Shown in pieces: positions 15,493 to 24,431 of a DNA stretch of 46,295 bases. Position 1 is the stretch's first letter; every line of letters begins with the position of its first letter. A program made the translations under genes and the position numbers. The stretch is taken from the NCBI GenBank assembly GCA_003671025.1, contig QWPW01000002.1:1-46295 (forward strand), in the 5' to 3' direction. The stretch comes from Planctomycetota bacterium (GTDB taxonomy: Bacteria; Planctomycetota; Phycisphaerae; Phycisphaerales; SM1A02). A model generated the notes under the pieces. That model was not told the origin of the DNA. It ran no database searches and was given only the letters and a program-made list of their open reading frames with translations.

Positions 15493-17352
15493 ATGGGGCG
15501 AGGAGTTTCGTGGGGATTGAGGGCGGTGTCGACGATTTCGGCGGTAGCGACATTCATCGTTTCTCCACCGGTGAATGCGCAGACGCCGTCGCAAACAACC
15601 GGGGAGTTCCTCCTCACGCCGACCGTCGCCAAGCGCGACCGATATTCGATTCGCATCGGCGCAAGTCCCGTTGCCGCGGCGGTTGAGGCGGCGAAGTCCG
15701 ACGACGCGTCCGCGCCCGCAACTGAACCCGCGCCGATCGACGCTCCGCAGCAACGCGGCCGCATGCTGTTGTTCTTTCTCCCCGACACGGCGCGCTGGGC
15801 GGATGTCGATCCCGTGGATGGGCCGTTCTTCGAGAAGCTCCAGCCGATCGCGTCGGTGGCCGTCGAGGGCGCGACGCACGCAACCGTGATCACGCTCGAC
15901 GATGGCAGCGCGCGCGTCTTCGGTGGACCGCTCGATGAACTCGAAGGCGCTTGGCGCGTGCAAGCGGTGTTCGACAGCGACTTCACGCAGCGCGGTCATT
16001 ACGGCCCGGGCAATCTCATCTCCGAAGTGATGCGCGTCGAACTCTCGCGCGACGTCAGCGATGAACCGATCCTCGAAGTCGTGCATGCCGTTGCCAACGC
16101 GAGCATCGCCGACGGAACCACGCAGATTCGCGATCTCGAATGGATCACGCGCAAGAGTGCGCTGCTCTCCAACGCATTGCACAGCGAAGTCACCATGCGC
16201 GCCGCTGTCGTGCTTCCCTACGGCTATCACGACCTCGACTTTCCACGACGACATTGGCCAACGATTTATGTCGTGCCCGATTCTGGCGGCACGTATCTCG
16301 ATGCGGCTCGCGCGGCACCAGCATTGCAGTCACGCCAAGCACAGGCCGCGGTGCCGCAAGCAGTGTGGGTCTTTCTCGACGCAGACACGCCGTGGGGACA
16401 TCATGGATTTTGCGACTCCGCGAGCAACGGTCCAGTCGCGCGTGCGCTCGTCGAGGAGTTCATTCCATTTCTCGAAGAACGATTTCGACTCATCGCGTCG
16501 CCACCAGCGCGCGTGCTCATGGGTCACTCAAGCGGTGGTTGGAGCGCGGTGCATTTGGCGATCACGTATCCAGATGTGTTTGGCAGCGCGTTCGCAAGTG
16601 CGCCGGATCCCCTTGATTTCAGCGCATTTCAACGAACCAACCTCTATCGCGATCCGAATCTTTTCGTCGCGCGTGATGGCAGTGAGACTCCGAGCTTTCG
16701 CGGACCGCTTGGTCCCAATGACGATCGCGTGTTCATGTCGGTGCGCGATGAGATCGCGTGCGAGCGCGTGATTGATCCCGATGGCCGCAGCGGTGAGCAA
16801 TGGGCAACATGGGACGCGCGTTGGAGTCCGTTTGATCCAACGCGCAACGCGCCGCGCAGTTTGATCGATGCGGACACGGGCGAGATCGATGTGATCACCG
16901 CAGACGCGTGGTCCAAACATGACATCGCGCGTCGCGTCGAAAGCGACTTCGCAACCTACGCCCCGCTGTTTGCCGCGCGCATTCGCATTCTGTGTGGCGC
17001 TCGCGATTCGTACTACTTCAACGAAGCGGTGACGCGGCTCAAGTCCAAGCTTGAGGCGTGGAGTGGGAAGCATCCACTTGTCGCGAGCGCGACGAGTGAG
17101 CAGCACGGCTTCATCGAGATCGTTCCTGGCCTGACTCACGACGGCATGTATCCCGTGGCGCAGGTGCGCTTTCATCAAGAGATTCAAGAGCATCTGCGTC
17201 GCCACGGACTTGCGGAAGCCGCGCCAGTGACGCATCGTGAGACGACGACGCAAGAGTTGTTGCGCGCAACGCCGCGTTCCTCGCAAGGACCAGTCGCGAA
17301 TGATCCCAATGCGCCCAACCGCGACAGCGCGCCCGCTGTTCGTCCGCGCTGA
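15493..17352 (+). CDS. Exported putative esterase (esterase D/PF00756-like)
   Basis: The 619-residue product starts with a signal peptide (MGRGVSWGLRA, hydrophobic core, ending PPVNAQ). Residues about 25-230 form an N-terminal region with a beta-rich part, and about 230-570 an esterase D-like alpha/beta hydrolase: a core strand TIYVVPDSGGTY, the nucleophile elbow GHSSGGW with Ser346, and a late GLTHDGMY that may supply the His. The last 45 residues are low-complexity. The family includes siderophore esterases and feruloyl/acetyl-xylan esterases; the substrate is not clear. ATGs at 15367 and 15433 would add Arg-rich residues before the signal peptide, so 15493 is preferred, though no clear ribosome site decides it. 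Confidence 0.8.
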   Translation: MGRGVSWGLRAVSTISAVATFIVSPPVNAQTPSQTTGEFLLTPTVAKRDRYSIRIGASPVAAAVEAAKSDDASAPATEPAPIDAPQQRGRMLLFFLPDTARWADVDPVDGPFFEKLQPIASVAVEGATHATVITLDDGSARVFGGPLDELEGAWRVQAVFDSDFTQRGHYGPGNLISEVMRVELSRDVSDEPILEVVHAVANASIADGTTQIRDLEWITRKSALLSNALHSEVTMRAAVVLPYGYHDLDFPRRHWPTIYVVPDSGGTYLDAARAAPALQSRQAQAAVPQAVWVFLDADTPWGHHGFCDSASNGPVARALVEEFIPFLEERFRLIASPPARVLMGHSSGGWSAVHLAITYPDVFGSAFASAPDPLDFSAFQRTNLYRDPNLFVARDGSETPSFRGPLGPNDDRVFMSVRDEIACERVIDPDGRSGEQWATWDARWSPFDPTRNAPRSLIDADTGEIDVITADAWSKHDIARRVESDFATYAPLFAARIRILCGARDSYYFNEAVTRLKSKLEAWSGKHPLVASATSEQHGFIEIVPGLTHDGMYPVAQVRFHQEIQEHLRRHGLAEAAPVTHRETTTQELLRATPRSSQGPVANDPNAPNRDSAPAVRPR

Positions 17353-17372
17353 AAAATGCTGCAAAACAAGGT

Positions 17373-17416
17373 CTAAAAACCCAAGCGGCAGCCGCGCCTA
17401 AGGCGACTGCCGCTGA
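17373..17416 (-). terminator. Terminator between convergent genes
   Basis: A stem of AGCGGCA with TGCCGCT (17384-17414), extended inside by CGCC/GGCG pairing. On the minus strand it is followed by TGGGTTTTTAGACC, so it best serves the transketolase-like gene, 24 bp after its stop. The plus-strand tail (GATGTATTT) is weaker. Confidence 0.75.
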
Positions 17417-17437
17417 TGTATTTCGTGCGCGCTGGGC

Positions 17438-19534
17438 TCAGCTCTTCTTGACGCCAATCATGCGCTTGGCGCGATCGACGATGTCGCTCGCGGAAAGTTT
17501 GGTCGCAGACAACGCTTGCGCGAAGGTGCGCGCCGATGTCGGTGCTGCTTGCACACTCATCGATTCGATGGTGAACGCATCACCCGCCGATGCGCACGCC
17601 TGCGCCACGGCACCTGCGATCGCGCCGCCGAAGTTGTCTTCGATGACGAGGATGCGACCTTCGTTGCGATTGGCCAAATCAAGCAGCGCATCTTCGTCAA
17701 ACGGAATCGAATAGAGATCAATCACCGTTGCATCGATGCCCGCCTTATCGAGATCATCAAGCGCACGATTGACTTCGTGCACCATCGCGCCAGCAGTCAC
17801 GATGAGCAGATCGGTTCCTTCGACCAACACCTCGAATTTGCCGAGGTTGAAGATGGTTTCGCCGTTGTAGAGAAACTCTTGCTCGCCGGCGGGAAGACGC
17901 AGCATCGAGAGGCCGTCATGATCAGCGGCCGCGAGCGTGAGCGCGTACGCGGCAAACGCATCGCATGGTTGCAGAAGATACGCCGCAGGATTTCCTGAAG
18001 CGTCGCGCGCGCTGGTGAGTGCGCGCATCCATGTCACATCGGCAAGGCTGGTCGATGCCGCGCCTTCATGCGCTGCACCGAGTCCTGCGTTGGTCGCCAC
18101 CAGCGTGAGGCTCACGCCTGACTGCACGGCAACTTCGATCGACTCATGTGCACGGACGAATCCGCGTGCGCTCGACGCGGCAAACACTGGATGACCCAGC
18201 GATGACATCGCACAAGCGGCGCCGATCATGTGCGATTGTGCGCCGCGAAACTCGATGAATCGCGAGCTCAGCGCGCGATCGGCGGCGAAGAGTTCGCTCA
18301 CCGCGTTGCTGCGTGCATCGCACTCGAGCAGCATCACACCCGCATGCGCGCGACCGAGTGCGCGCATCGCCAATGCCAACGCGCGTCGTGGTGCGAGTCG
18401 ACCACTCTGATAGACCGCGAGCATGTCTGCTTCACGCATCGCGCGCGCGAAGTCGGGCACTGCGTCAAGAGCCGCGTGCATGGAAGTCACAGGCGTCGCA
18501 GCGGCTTTCGCGCGCGCGCTCGGCGCGGCGAGATCGGTGCCCATCGAACTGGTCAAGCCGACACGCGCGCCGCGCAATTCTTCGAGCGCGACCTTGAGTC
18601 GATCACCAGTTGGAATGTGGCCGTTCCACGCGCCGCCTTGCAAACTCTTCGCGCCCCAACCTTTGGTGCAACGGGCGATGATCGCCGTCGGCTGGTTGGT
18701 GCGTGCCTTCGCGGTGATGGTTTCGACTGCTTCACGAATCTGCGCTGGCGCGTGGCCGTCGATCGTTGCCGCATGAAATCCAAGTGCAGTCAAGCGACGC
18801 GCGAGCGCTTCAGGCGAATCCACTGCAGCGGCGCGATCGGTGCTCGCCAACGGAGTCACGACAAACACGGGCACCACTGAAGTCAATCGCTCTTCAACGA
18901 TGTGCGTGAGCGCTTGCCAAAGTTGACCTTCGCGCAGCTCAGCATCGGAGATCACGCAGAACGCGCGGCGCGGTGACGCATCAATGCGCGCAACGAGTGC
19001 GTCGCCCACTGCAGTCGAAAGTCCAGCACCGAGCGCGCCGGTTTGATGGGCCATGAGTGCGACTGTCGCTGGCGCAGGCGTCGTCGGAAGAAATCCATCC
19101 GCGCTGCCGAATCCAACGAGATCATCTTTCGTGAGCGCGCGCCAGCCACCGTCAACAAGCGCAGGAACGCCCAGATCCGCGCACATCGCGTAAACCAACG
19201 GCGAGTACACGGAGTCCGAAAAGAGAATGCGATCACACGAAGCGTCGCGCGGCGCACTCGGCGTCCACTGCATCGACTGGTAGCACAGCGTGGTCACGAG
19301 ATGAACCGCGGCCAACGCGACAGTGGGATTGCCCACGCTCGCATTAGCGCAAGTCTCGAGAGTCATCGTCGCGAGTTGAATCGCTTTCGCATGCGCTGCG
19401 GAATCGAGATTCGCGTTCGCGGCGGGATTGTTCGCCCCTGTTGCGCCAACCGGACGCGGGACGAACTGCGTGGTCGATGGTGTCGTTACTGGATGCGCGG
19501 AAGGACGGGCGAAACGGCTCTCAAACTGACTCAT
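17438..19534 (-). CDS. Transketolase-like protein, probably catalytically inactive
   Basis: The 698-residue protein has the full transketolase architecture (N-terminal PP, Pyr and C-terminal domains) and alignable blocks, such as MAHQTGALGAGL for TTGPLGQG, SDAELREGQLWQA for GDGELQEGQ, and RFIEFRGAQSHMIGA for RF.EFGIAEQNMVG. Nearly every key residue differs: the ThDP motif GDG is SDA (196-198), the matching Asn region reads VVTPLAST, the catalytic Glu of AEQ is Gln (AQS, about 432-434), the substrate His of GHGS is replaced (SVYS, about 108-111), and DGPTHQ is EGAAST (490-495). It may be a pseudoenzyme, perhaps regulatory. ATG 19534 has AGAGGAG upstream. It is a single gene on this strand. Confidence 0.8.
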   Translation of the reverse strand: MSQFESRFARPSAHPVTTPSTTQFVPRPVGATGANNPAANANLDSAAHAKAIQLATMTLETCANASVGNPTVALAAVHLVTTLCYQSMQWTPSAPRDASCDRILFSDSVYSPLVYAMCADLGVPALVDGGWRALTKDDLVGFGSADGFLPTTPAPATVALMAHQTGALGAGLSTAVGDALVARIDASPRRAFCVISDAELREGQLWQALTHIVEERLTSVVPVFVVTPLASTDRAAAVDSPEALARRLTALGFHAATIDGHAPAQIREAVETITAKARTNQPTAIIARCTKGWGAKSLQGGAWNGHIPTGDRLKVALEELRGARVGLTSSMGTDLAAPSARAKAAATPVTSMHAALDAVPDFARAMREADMLAVYQSGRLAPRRALALAMRALGRAHAGVMLLECDARSNAVSELFAADRALSSRFIEFRGAQSHMIGAACAMSSLGHPVFAASSARGFVRAHESIEVAVQSGVSLTLVATNAGLGAAHEGAASTSLADVTWMRALTSARDASGNPAAYLLQPCDAFAAYALTLAAADHDGLSMLRLPAGEQEFLYNGETIFNLGKFEVLVEGTDLLIVTAGAMVHEVNRALDDLDKAGIDATVIDLYSIPFDEDALLDLANRNEGRILVIEDNFGGAIAGAVAQACASAGDAFTIESMSVQAAPTSARTFAQALSATKLSASDIVDRAKRMIGVKKS

Positions 19535-19885
19535 CAACTCACTCCTCTTTGCCGCGTCTTGGCGGCAAACTCATTTGTTCAGTGCAACTGTTGGTTGCAC
19601 ACGTGTTTGTTGGAGCGCCTGCGTTGAGCGGGCGCGAGATGCACGACACGCTTGCGCGTGGTCGGCGACACAATTTTTCGACTGAATTCGCAACTCGAGC
19701 CCGTCGCATCGACTCGATATGCATGGCTGGAAGCGGTCTCCACAGCCGAGCTGAGCAGTATCGCGAGACCTCGATGATGAGGCAAGGGCGAGCATCGCTG
19801 AGCCTGCATTTTCCCGCGAGAAATTGCGGCAATTGCTCCGATTACCTCGACGGACACTCCTCGCAAAGCTCATCATGGGGTCACC
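19535..19885. promoter_or_regulatory. Divergent intergenic region with a small inverted repeat
   Basis: About 350 bp separate the transketolase-like gene (minus) from the large exported protein gene (plus). An inverted repeat GTGCAAC-N5-GTTGCAC at 19582-19600 lies about 50-65 bp before the transketolase-like start and could be an operator or a leader hairpin. Nothing else is recognisable. Confidence 0.35.
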
Positions 19886-22627
19886 ATGCTGCACACGCTC
19901 ACCACTGCACTTCGTCCCATCGCGTCGTTCACCGCGTCCTTCACTGTTGGCGCCATGCTCCCCCTCTCTGCGCCACTCGTGCTCGCCGTTGTGACTGCGA
20001 TACCGATGCTGTGCGCGAGCAACGCCTCCGCGCAGTCCAATCAAATGCCAACGCCGGCCACTGCGGCGCAACTCGAGGAGTTGCTCAAAGCGGTCGGACT
20101 CACAGGTAGCGCGCGCGATTCGGCGCTGCGTCTTCACGAAGAATATTTCGCGTCGTTCCGCGAGTTCGAAGAGCGCGAAGTCGCGCAAGCGCTTGAGTCA
20201 ATGAAGAAGGGCGACTTCGACATCGGAATCACCTCCGATGAAGCGGACCGCGACACCGGCATCAGGCGTCGACTCTTGCAACGCGCCGCACAGATCGATT
20301 CGCAGTATGTCGACTCGCTCATCGGAACACTCAACAGCGACGACGCGTTGCGCGCAGAGAAACTACGCAGTGCGCTTTCGCGTCGACGCAGCGGCGCGTT
20401 CTTGCGCAACTTTGGACTAGGCGGCCGCTCGTCGCAGTTTGATTTGCGCGCGGCTCCGATCTTCGCTTCGCTCGAGGCGTCAAACCAAACACTCATCGCG
20501 CCAACCTTTGATTCCTACGACGCAGAACTCACGCGTCTATGGGAGCGCTTCGCCGAAGCGTCGCTCGCGCGTGCCGCGAAAGTGGCTCGACTGCGCGAAG
20601 AAGCGGGCATTGGCGCAACTCCCATCAGCGACGCGGAAGCGGCCGTTGCGGAAGGAGCCGCGGCCGAGGGCGTGCTCCCTGCCGTGGATGAATGGTTCGC
20701 CAAAATGAGCGCGATTCGCAGCGAAGCGGGCAAGGATTCCGCCGAAGCCACCAAGCGTATTCGCCGACTGCACCGCGACACGCTGATGCAAATCGAGCCA
20801 TTGCTCAGCGCCGATGTTGCGGCTGGAGTGCGCAGCTATCTCGTGAACACGCTCTATCCCACGCTGTTTACCAAAAGCGATTTCAACGCGACGCTCGAGA
20901 TCGCGCAGCGCAAACGCGATGCGAAAGAAATCGATGACTCGACGTGGAGTGCCGTCGAAGGAATCATCGAGGCGCATCGCTCCTCCGCGCGCGGGCTCAT
21001 CGAGTCGGTGATGGACGCGGCGGACGCATTGAAGAGCGCGGCGCCCGCGGAAGACAACATGATCTTCTTTTCGGGCAGTGATGATTCCAACCAGCCTGAT
21101 TCCAGCGTGCAAGATGCGCGTCTCGAGGAGTGGCGCATGGTCGACACGCGCGACGCCGATGCGTTGCGTGCTGCGATCGGCATGGGTGTGCGAGAAATCG
21201 CGCCACAAACTGCAAGCGCATTGAGCGGACGCGGACTGCCCGAGGGCATGGATGTTCAGATCGGCGAAGCCATCGGCGGACTGATGGGCGAGGCGATGGG
21301 TGAAGCCATGGGCGGCGCCAGCATGGTGGTGATGGGCAGTAACGGTGAAGCAACGCTGATCTCAGGGGAAGACCTCGCGGATTCGGGAATGATGTTTTTT
21401 GGCGGCCCAAACTCGGCATCGCGCTTGCCTCGTCCGATGGATCGCGATGCCCTCGAGTACCTCGCGCAATGCGCGAATGTCGACGCCGATGCGCGTGCCG
21501 CGTTTGACGCAATCGTCGGCGAATGCACGGACGCGCGCGCGAAGGCGGCGGAACTCGTCCCATCGCCGCAGCAAGAAATCACCAGTTCCGACGGCTCGTT
21601 TTCGATCTCAATTTCGTTGGACGGAGAGAACCCTGAGCCTGCCATCTCGGACGATGTTGCTCGCGCGACCGAGATGATCGCGACCGCTGAAGATGTGATG
21701 TTCGATTCGATCAAGGCGCTCGCCGATACCTCGCATGCCGAGTGCGTCGAGGGCGCGCGACGCGTGCGTGCGCGCGAACGATTGACCAACGGTGAGCGCG
21801 GAGCATCGACGGTTGACTTGGTGGTCATCGCGCGCAACGCCGCACTCTCGGCGCAAACGCGATTGGCTATCGCTTCCGATCTCGACGCGTGGGATCTCGC
21901 CTCGGTGAATGCCCTGCGATCGATGCGCGCAGAGATCAACGCGGGCTCCAACGAGCGCGCTGCGATCCTCAAGCAAGCGACCAAGCACACTGATGTCAGC
22001 GGCGATGGCACGAACGTGAGCCACTCCACATCGATCGAAATGGGTGACGACCTCAGCCGACGCATGATGGCCGCCGACCGCCGCATCGAGAAGGCGCGCG
22101 AAGCAGTGGCCACGGTCAACAAGTCTGCCGCGAAACAATTGGTCGAGAGCGCTGCCATCGATCCGCACTCGCAAACCGTGTTGCGCCGCGCGATCAATCG
22201 CGCGCTCTTCACCACGATCTATGCCGCCAAGCCCACGCTTGACGGCGTGTTCACCAAGGCGAAGACGATCCTCGCGGAGGACGCGGCGATGACTGAGGTC
22301 CTCGCGGCGCTGCAAGCGGAGTGGACTGAATCACGCGAAGTGCGCTGCGACCTCGCCGTCGAAGAAAGCATCGCTGCGCAGATCGCGCGTGATGCGCAAG
22401 CAAAGCCAGCCGACGATCAACCGTTCGCCGGAATGGGCGGCATGCAAGAGCGCACGCGCGAACGCAAGCAAATTCGTGGCGATCTCGATCAGATCGACGC
22501 GACCATGTTCCATCGCGTGGTCGATCTGGTCACCGGTGCTGTGGGCGCCGAGAAAGCCAAGGAATTAGGCGAGCTGCCCACGGCGAAGAAGTCGCGCGCG
22601 CCGATGACGATTCAACTTGGTGGCTAG
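19886..22627 (+). CDS. Large exported, mostly helical protein of unknown function
   Basis: The 913-residue product starts with a long signal peptide (to about residue 49, ending SNASAQ). The mature protein is predicted to be largely alpha-helical, rich in Ala, Glu, Arg and Asp, with many charged repeats and probable coiled-coil stretches (about 60-400 and 590-880). A Gly/Met-rich segment lies in the middle (GGLMGEAMGEAMGG, about 471-484). It has no transmembrane segment after the signal and no recognised enzyme motif. It stands alone on the plus strand, and its TAG stop is the first codon of a 28-bp tandem repeat array. Confidence 0.75.
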   Translation: MLHTLTTALRPIASFTASFTVGAMLPLSAPLVLAVVTAIPMLCASNASAQSNQMPTPATAAQLEELLKAVGLTGSARDSALRLHEEYFASFREFEEREVAQALESMKKGDFDIGITSDEADRDTGIRRRLLQRAAQIDSQYVDSLIGTLNSDDALRAEKLRSALSRRRSGAFLRNFGLGGRSSQFDLRAAPIFASLEASNQTLIAPTFDSYDAELTRLWERFAEASLARAAKVARLREEAGIGATPISDAEAAVAEGAAAEGVLPAVDEWFAKMSAIRSEAGKDSAEATKRIRRLHRDTLMQIEPLLSADVAAGVRSYLVNTLYPTLFTKSDFNATLEIAQRKRDAKEIDDSTWSAVEGIIEAHRSSARGLIESVMDAADALKSAAPAEDNMIFFSGSDDSNQPDSSVQDARLEEWRMVDTRDADALRAAIGMGVREIAPQTASALSGRGLPEGMDVQIGEAIGGLMGEAMGEAMGGASMVVMGSNGEATLISGEDLADSGMMFFGGPNSASRLPRPMDRDALEYLAQCANVDADARAAFDAIVGECTDARAKAAELVPSPQQEITSSDGSFSISISLDGENPEPAISDDVARATEMIATAEDVMFDSIKALADTSHAECVEGARRVRARERLTNGERGASTVDLVVIARNAALSAQTRLAIASDLDAWDLASVNALRSMRAEINAGSNERAAILKQATKHTDVSGDGTNVSHSTSIEMGDDLSRRMMAADRRIEKAREAVATVNKSAAKQLVESAAIDPHSQTVLRRAINRALFTTIYAAKPTLDGVFTKAKTILAEDAAMTEVLAALQAEWTESREVRCDLAVEESIAAQIARDAQAKPADDQPFAGMGGMQERTRERKQIRGDLDQIDATMFHRVVDLVTGAVGAEKAKELGELPTAKKSRAPMTIQLGG

Positions 22628-22708
22628 CGAGCGAGCGAGCGGCTTAATTTTTGAGCGAGCGAGCGAGCGGCTTGGTTTTTGAGCGAGCGAGCGAGCGGCT
22701 TAATTTTT
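22625..22708 (+). repeat. Three tandem 28-bp units starting at a stop codon
   Basis: Units at 22625-22652, 22653-22680 and 22681-22708, then a partial fourth. Each is a run of GAGC tetramers followed by GGCTTAATTTTT (GGCTTGGTTTTT in the second). The first unit begins with the TAG of the preceding gene. The T tracts follow no self-complementary arm, so these are not normal terminators. There are no spacers, so this is not CRISPR. Confidence 0.95.
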
Positions 22709-22724
22709 GAGCGAGCAGACAAAA

Positions 22725-23117
22725 TCAAGCATCAAGCTTGGTCACCCAACACGCCGGCACATCGCCTGCGGTCGCGATGATCTTGGAACGAATTCCGCCG
22801 CGACCTTTCCAATCGGTGATGACTTGGATCCATGTTGGACTCATCGCGTGCGCGAGATCATCGCGCATGCGATTGGTCACCGCTTCGTAGAAGATTCCCG
22901 CGTTGCGAAAGCTCTGGTAGTACATCTTGAGACTCTTGAGTTCGACGCACACGGCCGCGGGTTGATAGCGCAAGATCACGCGACCAAAATCGGGATGCCC
23001 AGTCTTGGGACAAACCGAGGTGAACTCATCGCTCACATGTTCGATGACAAACGGCGAGTCGCTGGGCGAATCAAAAAATTCCAGCAGCGATGGATCAACG
23101 AGTCGTGCGTCAGGCAT
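22725..23117 (-). CDS. queF: NADPH-dependent 7-cyano-7-deazaguanine reductase
   Basis: The 130-residue enzyme reduces preQ0 to preQ1 in queuosine biosynthesis. It shows the QueF core: EFTSVCPKTGHPDFG with the thioimide-forming Cys36 and Asp43, and CVELKSLKMYYQSFRN with Glu59 of the substrate pocket and the QueF signature. The length fits the short, unimodular form. No other queuosine gene lies nearby, and no preQ1 riboswitch could be recognised in the 114 bp upstream. It shares its direction with the TPR lipoprotein gene upstream. Confidence 0.95.
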   Translation of the reverse strand: MPDARLVDPSLLEFFDSPSDSPFVIEHVSDEFTSVCPKTGHPDFGRVILRYQPAAVCVELKSLKMYYQSFRNAGIFYEAVTNRMRDDLAHAMSPTWIQVITDWKGRGGIRSKIIATAGDVPACWVTKLDA

Positions 23118-23231
23118 GGCGCGAAATAGTACGGCAAACGCCGCTAATCAAGATGATGCGCAACAAGACGCGGTCGCGTCGCGCGCTCAGTGCACTCGTG
23201 ATTCAACGCATGCAAGATCGCCGACGCTTGG

Positions 23232-24338
23232 TTACAGGCGATATTTCAGCAGCAATCCGCCCACTTTGGGCTGATCGGGATTGGCCTTGAGCGAGCGCTG
23301 CAAGAGCCAGCGCGCTTCATTGCGCAGTGGATCATCTGCAAGCTTGCCGTTCTTGATCCATTGATTGAGCGCGTTGACACCGGCGCCGTTGAGCGCGGGC
23401 CAATACAGCCCGTCGATCTCGATGGCCTTGCGATACGCGACATCCGAGGGAACAAACTCGTTGAGGCGAAAGAGCGCCCAACCGAGTCGTTCATACGCGC
23501 CGGCGCTGGGCGTCGTGCGTGTGAGTGCTTCGGCGGCGTTGGCTGCTTCGCGAAAACGTTTTTCGATGGCGTAGGCGTTGATGAGCGCGAGCATCACTTC
23601 TTCGGGCGGATTGACGAGTTCGCACGCTGTCTCGAATTCGCGAATCGCTTCGGGTCCGCGACCAGCCTTGGCATACGCACGAGCCAACGCGAGATGAGCC
23701 ATGCCGCTTTCCGGGTCGACACGAATCGCGCGCTCAGCAAATGCGACGGCAGAATCTTGCTGACCGCTTGCGAGCAACAACCGCGACATGGCAATGTTCG
23801 CTCGCAAATCGCGGGGACGAATCGTGAGCGCGCGCTGCAACGCGCGCATCGCATCCTTGGCGCGACCGAGCGCTTCGAGCACGCGACCGTGACCCGAGAG
23901 CGCGCTGAAATCTTGCGCATCAAGTGCGACTGCGCGCGCATACGCGGGCTCAGCCAAATCAAGTTCGCCTTTGGCTTCGAGCACTTCGCCCATTCCGGTG
24001 TAGGCGTCGGCGAGGGTGGGATTCTCTTGCAACAAGTCGCGGAAGATGCGCAGCGCGGTGTCGTAATCTTCAGTGGCCGCGGCTGCTTGCGCGCCCGCGA
24101 GGAGCGCGGACTCATCGTTGTTGGGTTCGATGCGCAGCACGAGAGGCGACGTGGCTTGCGGCGGCGCGACGGGCGCGCGGGTACGGCTCACGCAACCACC
24201 ACTCATCAGGACGCATGCGGTCAACGCCACCACCACACCACCGGAAAGCGAATTGCCGAGCGAAACCCGAGTGCGCGGGTTCGGGGCGTTCGACGAGAGG
24301 TCAATGCAGCGAAGAGCTGGGGGCCGGAAAGCAGTCAT
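23232..24338 (-). CDS. Lipoprotein with tetratricopeptide repeats
   Basis: The 368-residue product has a lipoprotein signal (hydrophobic 34-44, LMSGGC with Cys49), a short Pro-rich linker and then about eight TPR units over residues 80-355, each with the typical small/large residue pattern (A..Y..A..l.P). TPR lipoproteins act as scaffolds for envelope complexes; no specific partner is shown. ATG 24338 is preferred because GGAAGAC stands just upstream. An ATG at 24362 would add eight residues. It lies 93 bp after the nfo stop and may belong to the end of that operon. Confidence 0.88.
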   Translation of the reverse strand: MTAFRPPALRCIDLSSNAPNPRTRVSLGNSLSGGVVVALTACVLMSGGCVSRTRAPVAPPQATSPLVLRIEPNNDESALLAGAQAAAATEDYDTALRIFRDLLQENPTLADAYTGMGEVLEAKGELDLAEPAYARAVALDAQDFSALSGHGRVLEALGRAKDAMRALQRALTIRPRDLRANIAMSRLLLASGQQDSAVAFAERAIRVDPESGMAHLALARAYAKAGRGPEAIREFETACELVNPPEEVMLALINAYAIEKRFREAANAAEALTRTTPSAGAYERLGWALFRLNEFVPSDVAYRKAIEIDGLYWPALNGAGVNALNQWIKNGKLADDPLRNEARWLLQRSLKANPDQPKVGGLLLKYRL

Positions 24339-24431
24339 ATGGAGTCTTCCATCGGGATTCACGGGCGTGTTCCTGTAATTCGAAGTCGAGACTGCGCGAA
24401 TTGTTACGCGATCCGTCGAACCTGCGCGTCT

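Noticed and set aside
15340-16254. A 304-codon minus-strand frame over the start of the esterase gene
   Set aside because: Overlaps the exported esterase, which has a signal peptide and catalytic motif; the antisense frame has neither.
22625-22708. CRISPR array
   Set aside because: The 28-bp units adjoin without spacers and no cas gene is present.
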